Shown here: piece by piece, positions 1 through 7,783 of the stretch
How positions within the stretch are numbered: position 1 is the first letter of the stretch
Layout: each line of letters starts with the position of its first letter
DNA from: Pseudomonadota bacterium
GTDB taxonomy: Bacteria > Pseudomonadota > Alphaproteobacteria > Rhizobiales > Xanthobacteraceae
Assembly: GCA_023387695.1 (NCBI GenBank)
Contig: JAEWHT010000025.1
Span: forward strand, 23,147 to 87,146
Length of the DNA stretch: 64,000 nucleotides
Direction: 5' to 3'
Made by a program: the position numbers and the translations under genes
Notes under the pieces: generated by a model
Told to the model about the DNA's origin: nothing
The model's database searches: none
What the model saw: only the letters and a program-made list of their open reading frames with translations

Positions 1-22
1 TGGGGCCCGCCGGCAATGTCAT
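1..22 (-). CDS. 5' end of an unidentified gene downstream of aroE (possibly coaE)
   Basis: Only the first seven codons lie in the window. On the minus strand an ATG at 22 follows a GGGAG-like ribosome site about 11 bases upstream, just after the aroE stop codon. In many alphaproteobacteria aroE is followed by coaE (dephospho-CoA kinase). That synteny is the only reason for the tentative name, because the visible residues carry no diagnostic motif. Confidence 0.3.
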
Positions 23-44
23 GGCGAAATGCTCCCGGCGCGGT

Positions 45-887
45 TCAGAACGTGGCTTCGATGGCCTTGATCAGTTCGGGTGTCACGTCAGGCATCACAC
101 CGAACCAGGCCTTGAAGGCGAGCCGCGCCTGGTTGAGCAGCAGGCCGAGGCCATTCACGGTGACGCAGCCGCGCGCGCGGGCATCAGCCAGGAACGGCGT
201 CTCCAGCGGCGTGTAGATGAGATCAGCAGCGAGCGTCGTGGGCTTCAATCGCGAGAGGTCAATTTCGAGCGCGCTCTTGCCGACCATGCCGCGATCGGTG
301 CAGTTGACGAGCAGCGCGACATCGCCAAGGGCTGCGGCGCGATCATCCCATGCGACGGTACTGACAGCGGAACCAAATTCCTTCGCAATCGCCTGCGCCT
401 TCTCGGCCGTGCGATTGGCGATGCGAATTTCACTTGCGCCGTTCTCGAGCAGCGCCACGACAACCGCGCGCGAGGCGCCGCCGGCGCCCAGCAGCAGGAT
501 TGGACCCGCATCGCCGCGCCAGCCGGACTTGGCATCGCGCAGGCTTTGCACAAAGCCGTTGCCGTCATTGTTGAAGCCGGACAGCGTGCCGTCCTGTTCG
601 ACCACGATGGTGTTGACGGCGCCGATGCGCTTGGCGGTCTCGTTGACGCGGTCGAGCATCGCCATCGCCGTCTGCTTGTGCGGCATGGTAACGTTGCAGC
701 CGCGGAATCCGAGCGCGATCAGCCCGTCCAGTGCATCCTCAAGCCGCTCCGGCTTCACGGCGAGCGGCACATAGGAACCGCGGATGCCATGCGCCTTCAG
801 CCAGTAATTGTGAATGACAGGCGAGCGCGAATGCGCGACCGGCATGCCGATGATCCCCGCCAGCCCAAACCCATCCGCCTGCGACAT
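45..887 (-). CDS. aroE: Shikimate dehydrogenase (NADP+)
   Basis: Reduces 3-dehydroshikimate to shikimate with NADPH in the cytoplasmic pathway to chorismate and the aromatic amino acids. The 280-residue length is normal for AroE. The shikimate-binding Ser pair sits in an AHSRSP motif (Ser20, Ser22) and the catalytic Lys in NVTMPHK (Lys71). The glycine-rich nucleotide loop GAGGASRA is near residue 130 and is followed by an ANRTAEK stretch typical of NADP preference. The start is the first ATG of the frame and fits the family N-terminus. A further gene seems to begin 22 bases after its stop codon. Upstream there is only a short non-coding gap before a convergently unrelated gene. The identification is firm from motif order and length; the exact promoter is not visible. 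Confidence 0.97.
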   Translation of the reverse strand: MSQADGFGLAGIIGMPVAHSRSPVIHNYWLKAHGIRGSYVPLAVKPERLEDALDGLIALGFRGCNVTMPHKQTAMAMLDRVNETAKRIGAVNTIVVEQDGTLSGFNNDGNGFVQSLRDAKSGWRGDAGPILLLGAGGASRAVVVALLENGASEIRIANRTAEKAQAIAKEFGSAVSTVAWDDRAAALGDVALLVNCTDRGMVGKSALEIDLSRLKPTTLAADLIYTPLETPFLADARARGCVTVNGLGLLLNQARLAFKAWFGVMPDVTPELIKAIEATF

Positions 888-1015
888 GCCGCGCTTCCCG
901 TCCCTGATAACGCCATTCGGCGCCCGACCATGTTATTTGGTCAATTGTACAAGATGATTAGAGGGAATGGCTAGGCGGCGCAATGCGAATTTGGGGAGCC
1001 TGCGCCCCCCCCCGC

Positions 1016-1567
1016 CTACTTCCTGTTGCCGTCAAAGACCTTCATCCCGGCCGCAGGATCGAGATCGGTTTCGGTAGCTTCGGTGACGCGCGCCATCATC
1101 ATGTAGAAGCCGAGCGCGACGATGGATTCGACGATCTCCTGGGCGCTGAAATGCGTTCGCGCGGCAGCGAAGACCGCTTCGGGAACGCGGACATTCTCGA
1201 CCACTTCGCGGCCGAACTTCAGCAACGCGCGTTCGGCGTCGCTGAACGCGGCGGCATCGTAGTCACTGCGCTCGACCGCATCGACCTGGGCTTGCGTGCA
1301 GCCGACGCCAAGCGCGATCGGGACATGCTGGCGCCACTCATAAGCGCCGCCTTCTAACTGCGCAGCCTGCAGGATCAGAAGCTCGCGGTTGACCGCACTC
1401 AGCTTCTGCTTGTGCAGGATCGAATTGCCGAGCCGCATCGCCGGGATCATGTTGGCCTCGGCATGGGCCATCATGCGGAAGATGTTGAGCTTGACCGGCA
1501 TGCGGTCGAACGAGGTGCGGATATCGCCGCTCGTCGTCTCCGGATCGATCAGGGGCAGCCTGGCCAC
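1016..1567 (-). CDS. Carboxymuconolactone decarboxylase family protein
   Basis: A 183-residue member of the CMD/AhpD-like all-helical fold. The GTG at 1567 is chosen because AAGGAGAG lies just upstream (1571-1578), and the product then begins ARLPLIDPE, as this subgroup usually does. The central stretch NRELLILQAAQLEGG followed by YEWRQH is the family signature. No CxxC pair is present, so the peroxidase chemistry of AhpD is unlikely. A decarboxylase or gamma-carboxymuconolactone-like role is possible but the substrate cannot be read from the sequence. It is divergent from the VOC-fold gene at 1747 and shares a 179-base promoter region with it. This pairing hints at joint metabolism of a small aromatic or peroxide compound, which is inference only. 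Confidence 0.85.
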   Translation of the reverse strand: MARLPLIDPETTSGDIRTSFDRMPVKLNIFRMMAHAEANMIPAMRLGNSILHKQKLSAVNRELLILQAAQLEGGAYEWRQHVPIALGVGCTQAQVDAVERSDYDAAAFSDAERALLKFGREVVENVRVPEAVFAAARTHFSAQEIVESIVALGFYMMMARVTEATETDLDPAAGMKVFDGNRK

Positions 1568-1746
1568 GGTACTCTCCTTTGCTTTTTCTCTTCTTGTTGT
1601 TACCGCTATCTGCCGCAATCAGCGACAATTTGTTCCCGGCGACGTGCCGCGCGATATCAATGCGCGCAGCATCGCGGCCTGGAAACAGGTTGCCAAGGAT
1701 GCCGGGATCGAGGTCCAATGAAAAGAACGATAACGGGAGCGCGGGC

Positions 1747-2286
1747 ATGAGCCGCATCTTCGGCGCAGTGCGCCAGAACGGATATGTGGTGCGGGATATC
1801 CAGGCCGCGATGACGCACTGGATCGAGGTGATGGGCGTCGGCCCCTGGTACTACATGGACAGCGTCAAGACCGACTGGTTTCGTCATCGCGGCCAGGATT
1901 CCGCGGTCGAGATGAGCATTGCGCTTGCGAACTCAGGCGATCTCCAGATCGAGCTGATCCAGCAGCGCAACGACGCGCCTTCGCTGTACAAGGAGTTTCT
2001 GGACGCCGGCCATGAAGGCCTGCAGCACATGTCCTACTGGAGCCACGACTACCAAACGCTCTACGACAAGGCGATCGGGCTCGGTTACAAGGTCGGCCAC
2101 GAAGGCCAGATCGGCGGTGACAAGGGCCGCTTTGCCTATTTCGACACGCAGACCCATCCGGGCACGATCATCGAAATCTCCGACATCAGCGGCACCAAGG
2201 GGCCGTTCTTCGAAAAGGTGCGGCAAGCGGCTTTGAGCTGGGACGGCACGCGGCCGATCCGCGAGGTCGGTGGCGCGAAGTCGTAG
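1747..2286 (+). CDS. VOC (glyoxalase/bleomycin resistance fold) family protein
   Basis: A 179-residue protein of the vicinal oxygen chelate superfamily, which contains metal-dependent lyases, epimerases and dioxygenases. It opens with a predicted beta strand (FGAVRQNGYVVRDIQAAMTHW), followed by the usual GVGPWYY segment. The C-terminal half has FDTQTHPGTIIEIS, where the Glu is a likely metal ligand. His residues in LQHMSYWSHD could complete the site. The ATG at 1747 is used because it begins at the expected first strand; a GGGAG-like site lies just upstream. It is divergent from the carboxymuconolactone-decarboxylase-fold gene. The substrate is unknown; methylmalonyl-CoA epimerase-like or dioxygenase-like functions are both possible. 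Confidence 0.85.
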   Translation: MSRIFGAVRQNGYVVRDIQAAMTHWIEVMGVGPWYYMDSVKTDWFRHRGQDSAVEMSIALANSGDLQIELIQQRNDAPSLYKEFLDAGHEGLQHMSYWSHDYQTLYDKAIGLGYKVGHEGQIGGDKGRFAYFDTQTHPGTIIEISDISGTKGPFFEKVRQAALSWDGTRPIREVGGAKS

Positions 2287-2398
2287 TTCCGCGACCGCCG
2301 CGACGAGGAGAAGCGCCGGCCAGTACCAAATAGAATTTGTATTGCGGCCCCGGTCGGATATTGTTTCCGACATTGAATATCCCGGCTCGGGGGCCGTG

Positions 2399-4699
2399 AT
2401 GAAATTCCTTTGTCTGTTTCTTTTCAGCGCCTTGGCGCTTGTGTTCGATCCGGCCGGAGCAATGGCCGACGAGCGCATGGCGCTCGTCATGGGCAATTCG
2501 GCCTATCAACGCGCGCCGCGACTTTCGAACGCGTCGAATGACGCCAATCTTCTGGCCGAGACCTTCAAGAAGGCCGGCTTCAGCGTCGTCGAGGCGCGCA
2601 ATGATCTCTCCGCCCAGGACATGCGGCGTGCATTGCGCGATTTCGGCGCGAAGGCGCGCAATGCCGACATCGCCGTTATCTATTATGCCGGCCACGGCAT
2701 CGAGATCGACGGCAACAACTATCTGGTTCCGGTCGACGCCCAGCTCGAGAACGACACTGACGTCTATGATGAGACCGTCGGCCTCGACCGCGTGCTGGTC
2801 GCGATCGAGCCGGCCAAACGGCTGCGCCTCGTCATCCTCGACGCCTGCCGCGACAATCCGTTTTCGAAGGGCATGAAGCGGACGATGGCGTCGCGCGCGG
2901 TCGCCCGCGGGCTTGCGAAGGTCGAGCCGTCGAGCCCAAACACGTTGGTGGCCTTCGCCGCCAAGGCCGGCTTCACGGCGCTGGATGGCGATGGCAACAA
3001 CAGCCCGTTCGCCACTGCGCTGGCGCATCATTTGGCAACGCCAGGCCTCGATCTGCGCAAGGCGTTCGGCTATGTGCGCGATGAGGTGCTTCAGGCTACG
3101 ACCAACAGGCAGGAGCCGTTCATCTACGGCTCGCTCGGCGGCGACGATGTGATGCTGGCGCCGGCAGCGGCACCTCCGTCGCCCGCGGCATCCGCCGACT
3201 CGAATGCGTCACGCGACTACGAATTCTCTGAACGCGTTGGCACGGTCGAAGCCTGGGATCTCTACATCGCCGCGCATCCGAGCGGATTCTACACCGATCT
3301 TGCGAAGGTTCAGCGCAACAAGCTTGCCGCGGCTGCCGGCGCCACGACAGCACCAGCCACAGCCACGATCGAGACGAAGAAGGTGCAGACTTCGACCGTG
3401 CTGCCGCCGCAGCCGGAGGCCGCAAAGCCTGTCGCAGCGCCGAAGCTCGCAGCGGTTCCATCGACCGTCACTCCGCCTGCGCTGGCTGCGCCACCGGCAG
3501 CCGAGACAAAGAGCGTTGCCGCCGTTCCGTCGGCAAGCTGCACCACGCGGATCGCACGGCACGGCAATGACGCTGTCGGCGGCCCCTTCATTCCGGTCTC
3601 GATCAAGCCCAACGTTGAAGGCGCGAGCGTCCGCACCATCGCGGTCTCTCCCAATGGCCGCGAGATCGCCACTGCCGGCGACGACGGCGTCATCCGGCTC
3701 TGGGATGCCTCTTCGTTCCGCCAGACGCGTGTGCTGCGGGGACATGCCGGCGCAGTCTACGCGCTCGACTACTGGACCGACGGCACGAAGCTCGCCTCGG
3801 CCGGATGGGACGGCAAGGTCAAGGTCTGGGATCTCAAGAGCGACGGCCAAAGCGTGACGTTCGATGCGGGCACCAAACAGTTTGCGGTCGGCTTTGCACC
3901 GGAACCGACGCTCAAATATCTGGCCTCGGCTGGCGAGGATGGCGTCGTACGCATCTGGAATCTCGCCACGCGCGAGCTCGCCAAGAGCAGGCTCGATCAC
4001 CCCGGCACCGATCCCTCGCGTGCTGCCGTCCGCTCCTTAAGCTACGCTCCATCAGGCTCGGGGGAGTTCGTCTCGGCCGGTTTCGACGGCAAGATCAGAT
4101 TTTATCGCACCAGCGGCACGATCGATGCGAAGGACGCCTATGGCCGCAAGGCGCTGCACGTGGCCTATTCGCCCGACGGCGCGCGCGTTGTCACCGCCGG
4201 ATCGGATGCGGAACTCGGCTCGGCGAAGGTGTGGGACGTCAAGACCGGAGCCTCGCGTGTGCTGGCTGGGCACAAGGACTACGTCGTCTCGGCCAACTGG
4301 TCCGCCGACAGCAAACGCATCGTCACTGGCGGGGGCGGACACGACAAATCGGTGAACCTGTGGGATGCCGATAGTGGCCGCTTGCTCGCAAGTTTTGCGG
4401 GCCACCAAGAGGATGTCGAAGCGGTCGCGTTCTTTCCGGGCGGCACGCGACTGATCTCAGCGAGCGAGGACAAGACCATCAAGGTCTGGGATATTTCCGA
4501 GCGCCGAATGCTCCTGACCGCCATCGGGTTCGGCGATGACGGCTATGTCAGCTTCACGCCCGAGGGCTGTTACGCGGGATCGAGCGGCGTCGAGAACCGT
4601 CTCAGCATTTTCAACGGCAGCCGCTACGAGCCGATGTCGATGGACGCGCGCAAGGCGATGCAGGAGCCCGCCGGGTTCACGTCACTGCTGGCGCGCTAA
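2399..4699 (+). CDS. Secreted caspase-like (peptidase C14) protein with seven-bladed WD40 propeller
   Basis: A 766-residue protein. Residues 1-23 form a signal peptide, so it is probably periplasmic. Residues 24-250 are a caspase/metacaspase p20-like domain with the catalytic His in YYAGHG (His99) and Cys in LDACRDNPF (Cys150), so the dyad is intact. A Pro/Ala-rich linker follows. The C-terminal 380 residues carry seven WD-type units ending RLWD, KVWD, RIWN, RFYR, KVWD, NLWD and KVWD, enough for one propeller. Prokaryotic caspase homologues with WD40 repeats are known, but most have no assigned role. The ATG at 2399 directly precedes the signal peptide. A second caspase-like protein with SEL1 repeats is encoded at 47761. 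No partner gene is obvious, as the neighbours are metabolic. Likely a regulated Arg/Lys-specific protease, by family inference. Confidence 0.92.
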   Translation: MKFLCLFLFSALALVFDPAGAMADERMALVMGNSAYQRAPRLSNASNDANLLAETFKKAGFSVVEARNDLSAQDMRRALRDFGAKARNADIAVIYYAGHGIEIDGNNYLVPVDAQLENDTDVYDETVGLDRVLVAIEPAKRLRLVILDACRDNPFSKGMKRTMASRAVARGLAKVEPSSPNTLVAFAAKAGFTALDGDGNNSPFATALAHHLATPGLDLRKAFGYVRDEVLQATTNRQEPFIYGSLGGDDVMLAPAAAPPSPAASADSNASRDYEFSERVGTVEAWDLYIAAHPSGFYTDLAKVQRNKLAAAAGATTAPATATIETKKVQTSTVLPPQPEAAKPVAAPKLAAVPSTVTPPALAAPPAAETKSVAAVPSASCTTRIARHGNDAVGGPFIPVSIKPNVEGASVRTIAVSPNGREIATAGDDGVIRLWDASSFRQTRVLRGHAGAVYALDYWTDGTKLASAGWDGKVKVWDLKSDGQSVTFDAGTKQFAVGFAPEPTLKYLASAGEDGVVRIWNLATRELAKSRLDHPGTDPSRAAVRSLSYAPSGSGEFVSAGFDGKIRFYRTSGTIDAKDAYGRKALHVAYSPDGARVVTAGSDAELGSAKVWDVKTGASRVLAGHKDYVVSANWSADSKRIVTGGGGHDKSVNLWDADSGRLLASFAGHQEDVEAVAFFPGGTRLISASEDKTIKVWDISERRMLLTAIGFGDDGYVSFTPEGCYAGSSGVENRLSIFNGSRYEPMSMDARKAMQEPAGFTSLLAR

Positions 4700-4752
4700 A
4701 GGGCGATCCATGATAGCCTGCCCGCGATCGCCAACCCATCAGCGAGGCAAGC

Positions 4753-5565
4753 ATGTCGAGCACTGACAAGGTTTTCGCCGGCTCGGTTCCGAAGCTCTAC
4801 GACGAATACCTGGTCCCGCTGATCTTCTCCGTTTATGCCGACGACCTCGCCGGGCGCATCGCTGCGCTGTCGCCCTCGGACCTGCTCGAGATCGCCGCAG
4901 GCACAGGCGCGGTGACACGAGCCGTGGCGGCGCTGCTGCCGTCAGGTGTCCGCTATGTCGCGACCGATCTCAACGAGCCCATGCTTGCGGTGGCGAAGCA
5001 ACGTCAGGGCGACGATCCCCGCATGTCTTGGCGTCAGGCCGATGCGCTGACGCTGCCCTTCGACAACGCCACGTTCGACGTTGTCTGCTGCCAGTTCGGC
5101 GCGATGTTTTTTCCAGATCGCAGCAAGGGCTACGCCGAGGCCAAGCGGGTGTTGAAGCCTGGAGGCACTTACCTGTTCAACGTGTGGGACCGCATCGCAG
5201 ATAATGTCTTCGCGGATGACGCGACCGCCACACTCGGCAAGGTGTTTTCCGACAATCCGCCCCTGTTCATGGCGCGGACGCCGCACGGCTATCACGACAA
5301 GGCTGTCATCAACGCCGATCTCGAGCGCGCGGGCTTCAAGGACATCTCGATCGAAACCAGGACGGCGATGAGCCGCGCACCCTCAGCGGAGTATGTCGCG
5401 ATTGCGTACTGCCAGGGAACGCCGCTGCGGGGCGAGATCGAGGCCAGGGATGCCAGCAAGCTTGACGCGGCGACGGACGCGGTCGCCGAGGCGATCCGGA
5501 AGCGCCACGGCTCCGGGCCGGTCGAAGCGAAGATTCAGGCGCTGGTGATCACGGCAAGGCCGTAG
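4753..5565 (+). CDS. Class I SAM-dependent methyltransferase
   Basis: A 270-residue cytoplasmic methyltransferase with the Methyltransf_11-type layout. Motif I is LLEIAAGTGAVTRA near residue 40, the acidic residue for SAM ribose is in VATDLNEPM, and a post-motif region FDVVCCQFGAMFFPD is followed by EAKRVLKPGGTYL. This resembles the UbiE/phosphatidylethanolamine-type group, but the substrate cannot be read. The ATG at 4753 follows a GAGG-containing site. It lies 53 bases after the caspase-like gene on the same strand and could be co-transcribed. A strong hairpin right after its stop codon separates it from the convergent L,D-transpeptidase gene. Confidence 0.88.
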   Translation: MSSTDKVFAGSVPKLYDEYLVPLIFSVYADDLAGRIAALSPSDLLEIAAGTGAVTRAVAALLPSGVRYVATDLNEPMLAVAKQRQGDDPRMSWRQADALTLPFDNATFDVVCCQFGAMFFPDRSKGYAEAKRVLKPGGTYLFNVWDRIADNVFADDATATLGKVFSDNPPLFMARTPHGYHDKAVINADLERAGFKDISIETRTAMSRAPSAEYVAIAYCQGTPLRGEIEARDASKLDAATDAVAEAIRKRHGSGPVEAKIQALVITARP

Positions 5566-5566
5566 T

Positions 5567-5589
5567 GGCGGGAGCAGTTGGCTCCCGCC
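5567..5589. terminator. Bidirectional hairpin terminator between convergent genes
   Basis: Nine-base perfect arms GGCGGGAGC (5567-5575) and GCTCCCGCC (5581-5589) with a five-base loop lie between the stop codons of the methyltransferase (plus) and the L,D-transpeptidase (minus). No long T run follows, so termination efficiency is uncertain. Confidence 0.7.
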
Positions 5590-5594
5590 TGCGC

Positions 5595-7160
5595 TTACCA
5601 GAAGCTCCGTTGCATCGGCTGCGGCTGCATCGGCTGATAGTACTGGTACTGGCCGGCGCGGCGGCGCGGATTGACGGGTTGCGGGTTGGGATCGCGCTGC
5701 CCGAAGAAGAAGAAGCCATTGCCGCCCCAGCCATCGTCGCTGGCCATTTCCACCGGCGGTGCAGTCGGCTTGCGGGTGATGAATCCGCCTTGTGGATGGT
5801 TGCTCAGAACTGCAACGAACTCGGTGCGGTAGTTGGTCTCGGCGCTCAGCGGCTCATCCGAGATGATGATTGATGAGCGCGGCAATGCTGTCGGCGCGAT
5901 GCGATCCCACACCTCCTGCGGGATGGTGATGCGATCGAGCGCATCCTTGGCGGTATCGCCCTCGTCGATGCTGACGACGCTCCAGCGCAGGCCGCCGGTG
6001 TCGTTCTTCGCCATCGCCGTGAAGATGTGCGTGCCGAGCGGCTGTTCCGGATTGCGGATTGTGACGGGAACTTCGATGCTGGTGTCGAACACCTCGCCGC
6101 CGCCATCCGGCGCCGGCTTGTGGGTGTTGCGACGGACATAGAGCTTCTGCGTCGAGCGGCTGATGTAGACCGAGACCGGCTCAAGCGCGAGCTTGGCGTC
6201 AAGCGCCGCCTTCACGGCATCGGCCTTCTTGGTGGCGGCCGCCTTGGCAGCGTCCTTGGTGGCCGCAACCGCATCGCGCTTCGGCTGCGCAGCGGCCTTG
6301 GCGGTGTCGAGCTGGGTTGCCACATCCGCGGCCTTGGCGGCGGCCTTCTGCTTCAACTCGTCGGCCTTCGCCTTGGCTTGGTCGTTCTTGGCGTTCGCGA
6401 CCAGCTTGTCCGCATAGGCGTTTTCGGAATCGGCGCGGGTCTTCTGCTGCTCCAGCTTGCGCAGCGTCGCCGGAAGCGATTGCGCTTCCTTGGCAGCCGC
6501 GGTCGCAGCCTTCTTGGTCTCGTCGGCCGCCCTGGTGGCATCCTCGGCCTCGGCGGCGAGCTTGCCGATGCGGCCGGGTGCCGCTGCAATGGCGTCCTTG
6601 CTCGGGATGAACAGCGAGGGATGCGAGAAATCGACCGGGGCGGCGTCGTTCGGCGAAATGATTACCCGCATGCCGATATCGGTCTTGTTGAACAGGCTCT
6701 CGGCAAAATTAAAGGGCATGCGCACGCAGCCGTGCGAGGCCGCGTAGCCGGGCAGCGGTCCGCCATGCAGCGCGATGCCGTTCCAGGTGATGCGCTGCAT
6801 GTTCGGCATCCAGGCATCGTCATACATCGACGAATGGTGATCCTTGTCCTTCTCGACGACGGCAAAAACGCCGGCCGGCGTCTCACGCCCGGTCGTACCG
6901 GTCGAGACCGGCGCGCGCAGGATCCAACCTTCCGAATCGTAGAAAGTGACCTGCTGGCTCTTGATCGACACGATCGCCATGATCGGATCGCCGGCTTCGC
7001 GCGGCGCCACTGCCTCGGCGATCTGGCGCGGCTGCTTCGCCGCCATCGCGCCCGGAGTTGGCGCGGCCAGCGCAAGTGCCGCAGCGAGCATCACAATTCC
7101 GGGAGCCCCCCAACGCCGCATCACGCCACTGGATTGCGCCGTCGTCATCAGGTCTTTCAT
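5595..7160 (-). CDS. L,D-transpeptidase (YkuD) with coiled coil and a second, degenerate YkuD-like domain
   Basis: A 521-residue envelope protein. An N-terminal signal or anchor segment lies at about residues 18-41. The first YkuD domain (about 58-165) has HGG (His132) and the active SHGCVRM motif (Cys145). It would form 3-3 peptidoglycan cross-links or attach proteins to peptidoglycan. Residues 175-320 are Ala/Lys/Glu-rich and predicted to be a long coiled coil. Residues 325-460 resemble a second YkuD-type beta fold (VYISRSTQKLYVRRN, then PLGTHIFTAM) but have no SHGC motif, so this copy should be inactive. The tail is rich in Pro, Gln and Tyr. The start at 7160 gives a proper signal peptide; ATG 7148 is an alternative. 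Its 3' end shares a hairpin with the convergent methyltransferase gene. Confidence 0.92.
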   Translation of the reverse strand: MKDLMTTAQSSGVMRRWGAPGIVMLAAALALAAPTPGAMAAKQPRQIAEAVAPREAGDPIMAIVSIKSQQVTFYDSEGWILRAPVSTGTTGRETPAGVFAVVEKDKDHHSSMYDDAWMPNMQRITWNGIALHGGPLPGYAASHGCVRMPFNFAESLFNKTDIGMRVIISPNDAAPVDFSHPSLFIPSKDAIAAAPGRIGKLAAEAEDATRAADETKKAATAAAKEAQSLPATLRKLEQQKTRADSENAYADKLVANAKNDQAKAKADELKQKAAAKAADVATQLDTAKAAAQPKRDAVAATKDAAKAAATKKADAVKAALDAKLALEPVSVYISRSTQKLYVRRNTHKPAPDGGGEVFDTSIEVPVTIRNPEQPLGTHIFTAMAKNDTGGLRWSVVSIDEGDTAKDALDRITIPQEVWDRIAPTALPRSSIIISDEPLSAETNYRTEFVAVLSNHPQGGFITRKPTAPPVEMASDDGWGGNGFFFFGQRDPNPQPVNPRRRAGQYQYYQPMQPQPMQRSFW

Positions 7161-7481
7161 GCCATACCCCGGTTGCCAGTCCGCAAATGATCCATCTTCG
7201 TTCAGACTGCGATCTTTGGATTAAGAATTCGCAGCCACCATCCGTTCCGTTTCCGGCAATATTCGGTCCGTTCCGGCGACGAAACTCTCATATACGAGGG
7301 TCCGCGCGGGCGGAAGGGCGGTCCACGGCCGGAGCCGGCCCAGGAGCGGCGGACACGCTGCGGCGGAATGTCCGCTGTTGGGGGTAACAAGGACGGGATG
7401 TGTCTGGAATCACGGAGAATTGCGCTGAACCACAACATCGGTGTCGCTAGGCTCGCAGACAGCGCATCGGAGGATGAACGG
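7161..7481. other. Intergenic stretch with no convincing gene
   Basis: About 320 bases between the L,D-transpeptidase start (minus) and a small membrane ORF (plus). A 6-base stem with a 2-base loop, GGCCGG/CCGGCC, lies at 7327-7340. An ATGTCCGCTGTTGGGGG stretch at 7368 resembles, from memory, a dispersed intergenic sequence of Bradyrhizobium genomes. No promoter motif is clear. Confidence 0.5.
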
Positions 7482-7664
7482 GTGTCCTCAACTCTCTCAC
7501 AGATTGCCGCGATCACGGCCGGGCTCGCGCTGTACATCATCAGCTTCGTTTTCTTCTTTACCGAAATAAATACGAAGGGCTTGTTGAAGAGCCTGACCCT
7601 TTCAGTGTCGTTGGCCGTGCTTGCGGCCGTCCTGATCAGTGTAGCCCGCAACCTCGGCGCGTGA
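7482..7664 (+). CDS. Small two-helix membrane protein, unknown function
   Basis: Sixty residues from a GTG at 7482, supported by GGAGG at 7469-7473 with eight bases of spacing. The product has two hydrophobic stretches, about residues 8-28 and 35-57, joined by a short polar turn containing EINTKG, as expected for a small inner-membrane hairpin protein. The same frame can be opened further upstream (ATG at 7368), but that extension begins inside a sequence that looks like an intergenic repeat relic and lacks a good ribosome site. No family is recognised. It stands alone, 119 bases before the PstS-like gene on the same strand. Its reality rests on the ribosome site and the hydrophobic pattern, so confidence is moderate. 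Confidence 0.45.
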   Translation: MSSTLSQIAAITAGLALYIISFVFFFTEINTKGLLKSLTLSVSLAVLAAVLISVARNLGA

Positions 7665-7783
7665 GTCGAGCGGCTTTGTGCGGTCGCATCACACTGTAGC
7701 CGAACCAGATGGTTTTGATTTCCACTACATTCTTGTGACGTAAGCCACAGAGGCTTGCCGGATGCGCTGCTAGCTTTGCGCGC

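Noticed and set aside
2399..4699. Caspase-like proteins as part of an antiphage or cell-death system
   Set aside because: Both caspase-like proteins have signal peptides and no nuclease, gasdermin, reverse transcriptase or CRISPR partner lies nearby.
4702..4732. GGCGATC/GATCGCC pairing as a terminator after the WD40-caspase gene
   Set aside because: The seven-base arms are separated by a 17-base loop and no T run follows.
7681..7783. Pho box upstream of the PstS-like gene
   Set aside because: No pair of CTGTCAT-like direct repeats with the right spacing is present; TTGTGACG and CTGTAGC are too degenerate.
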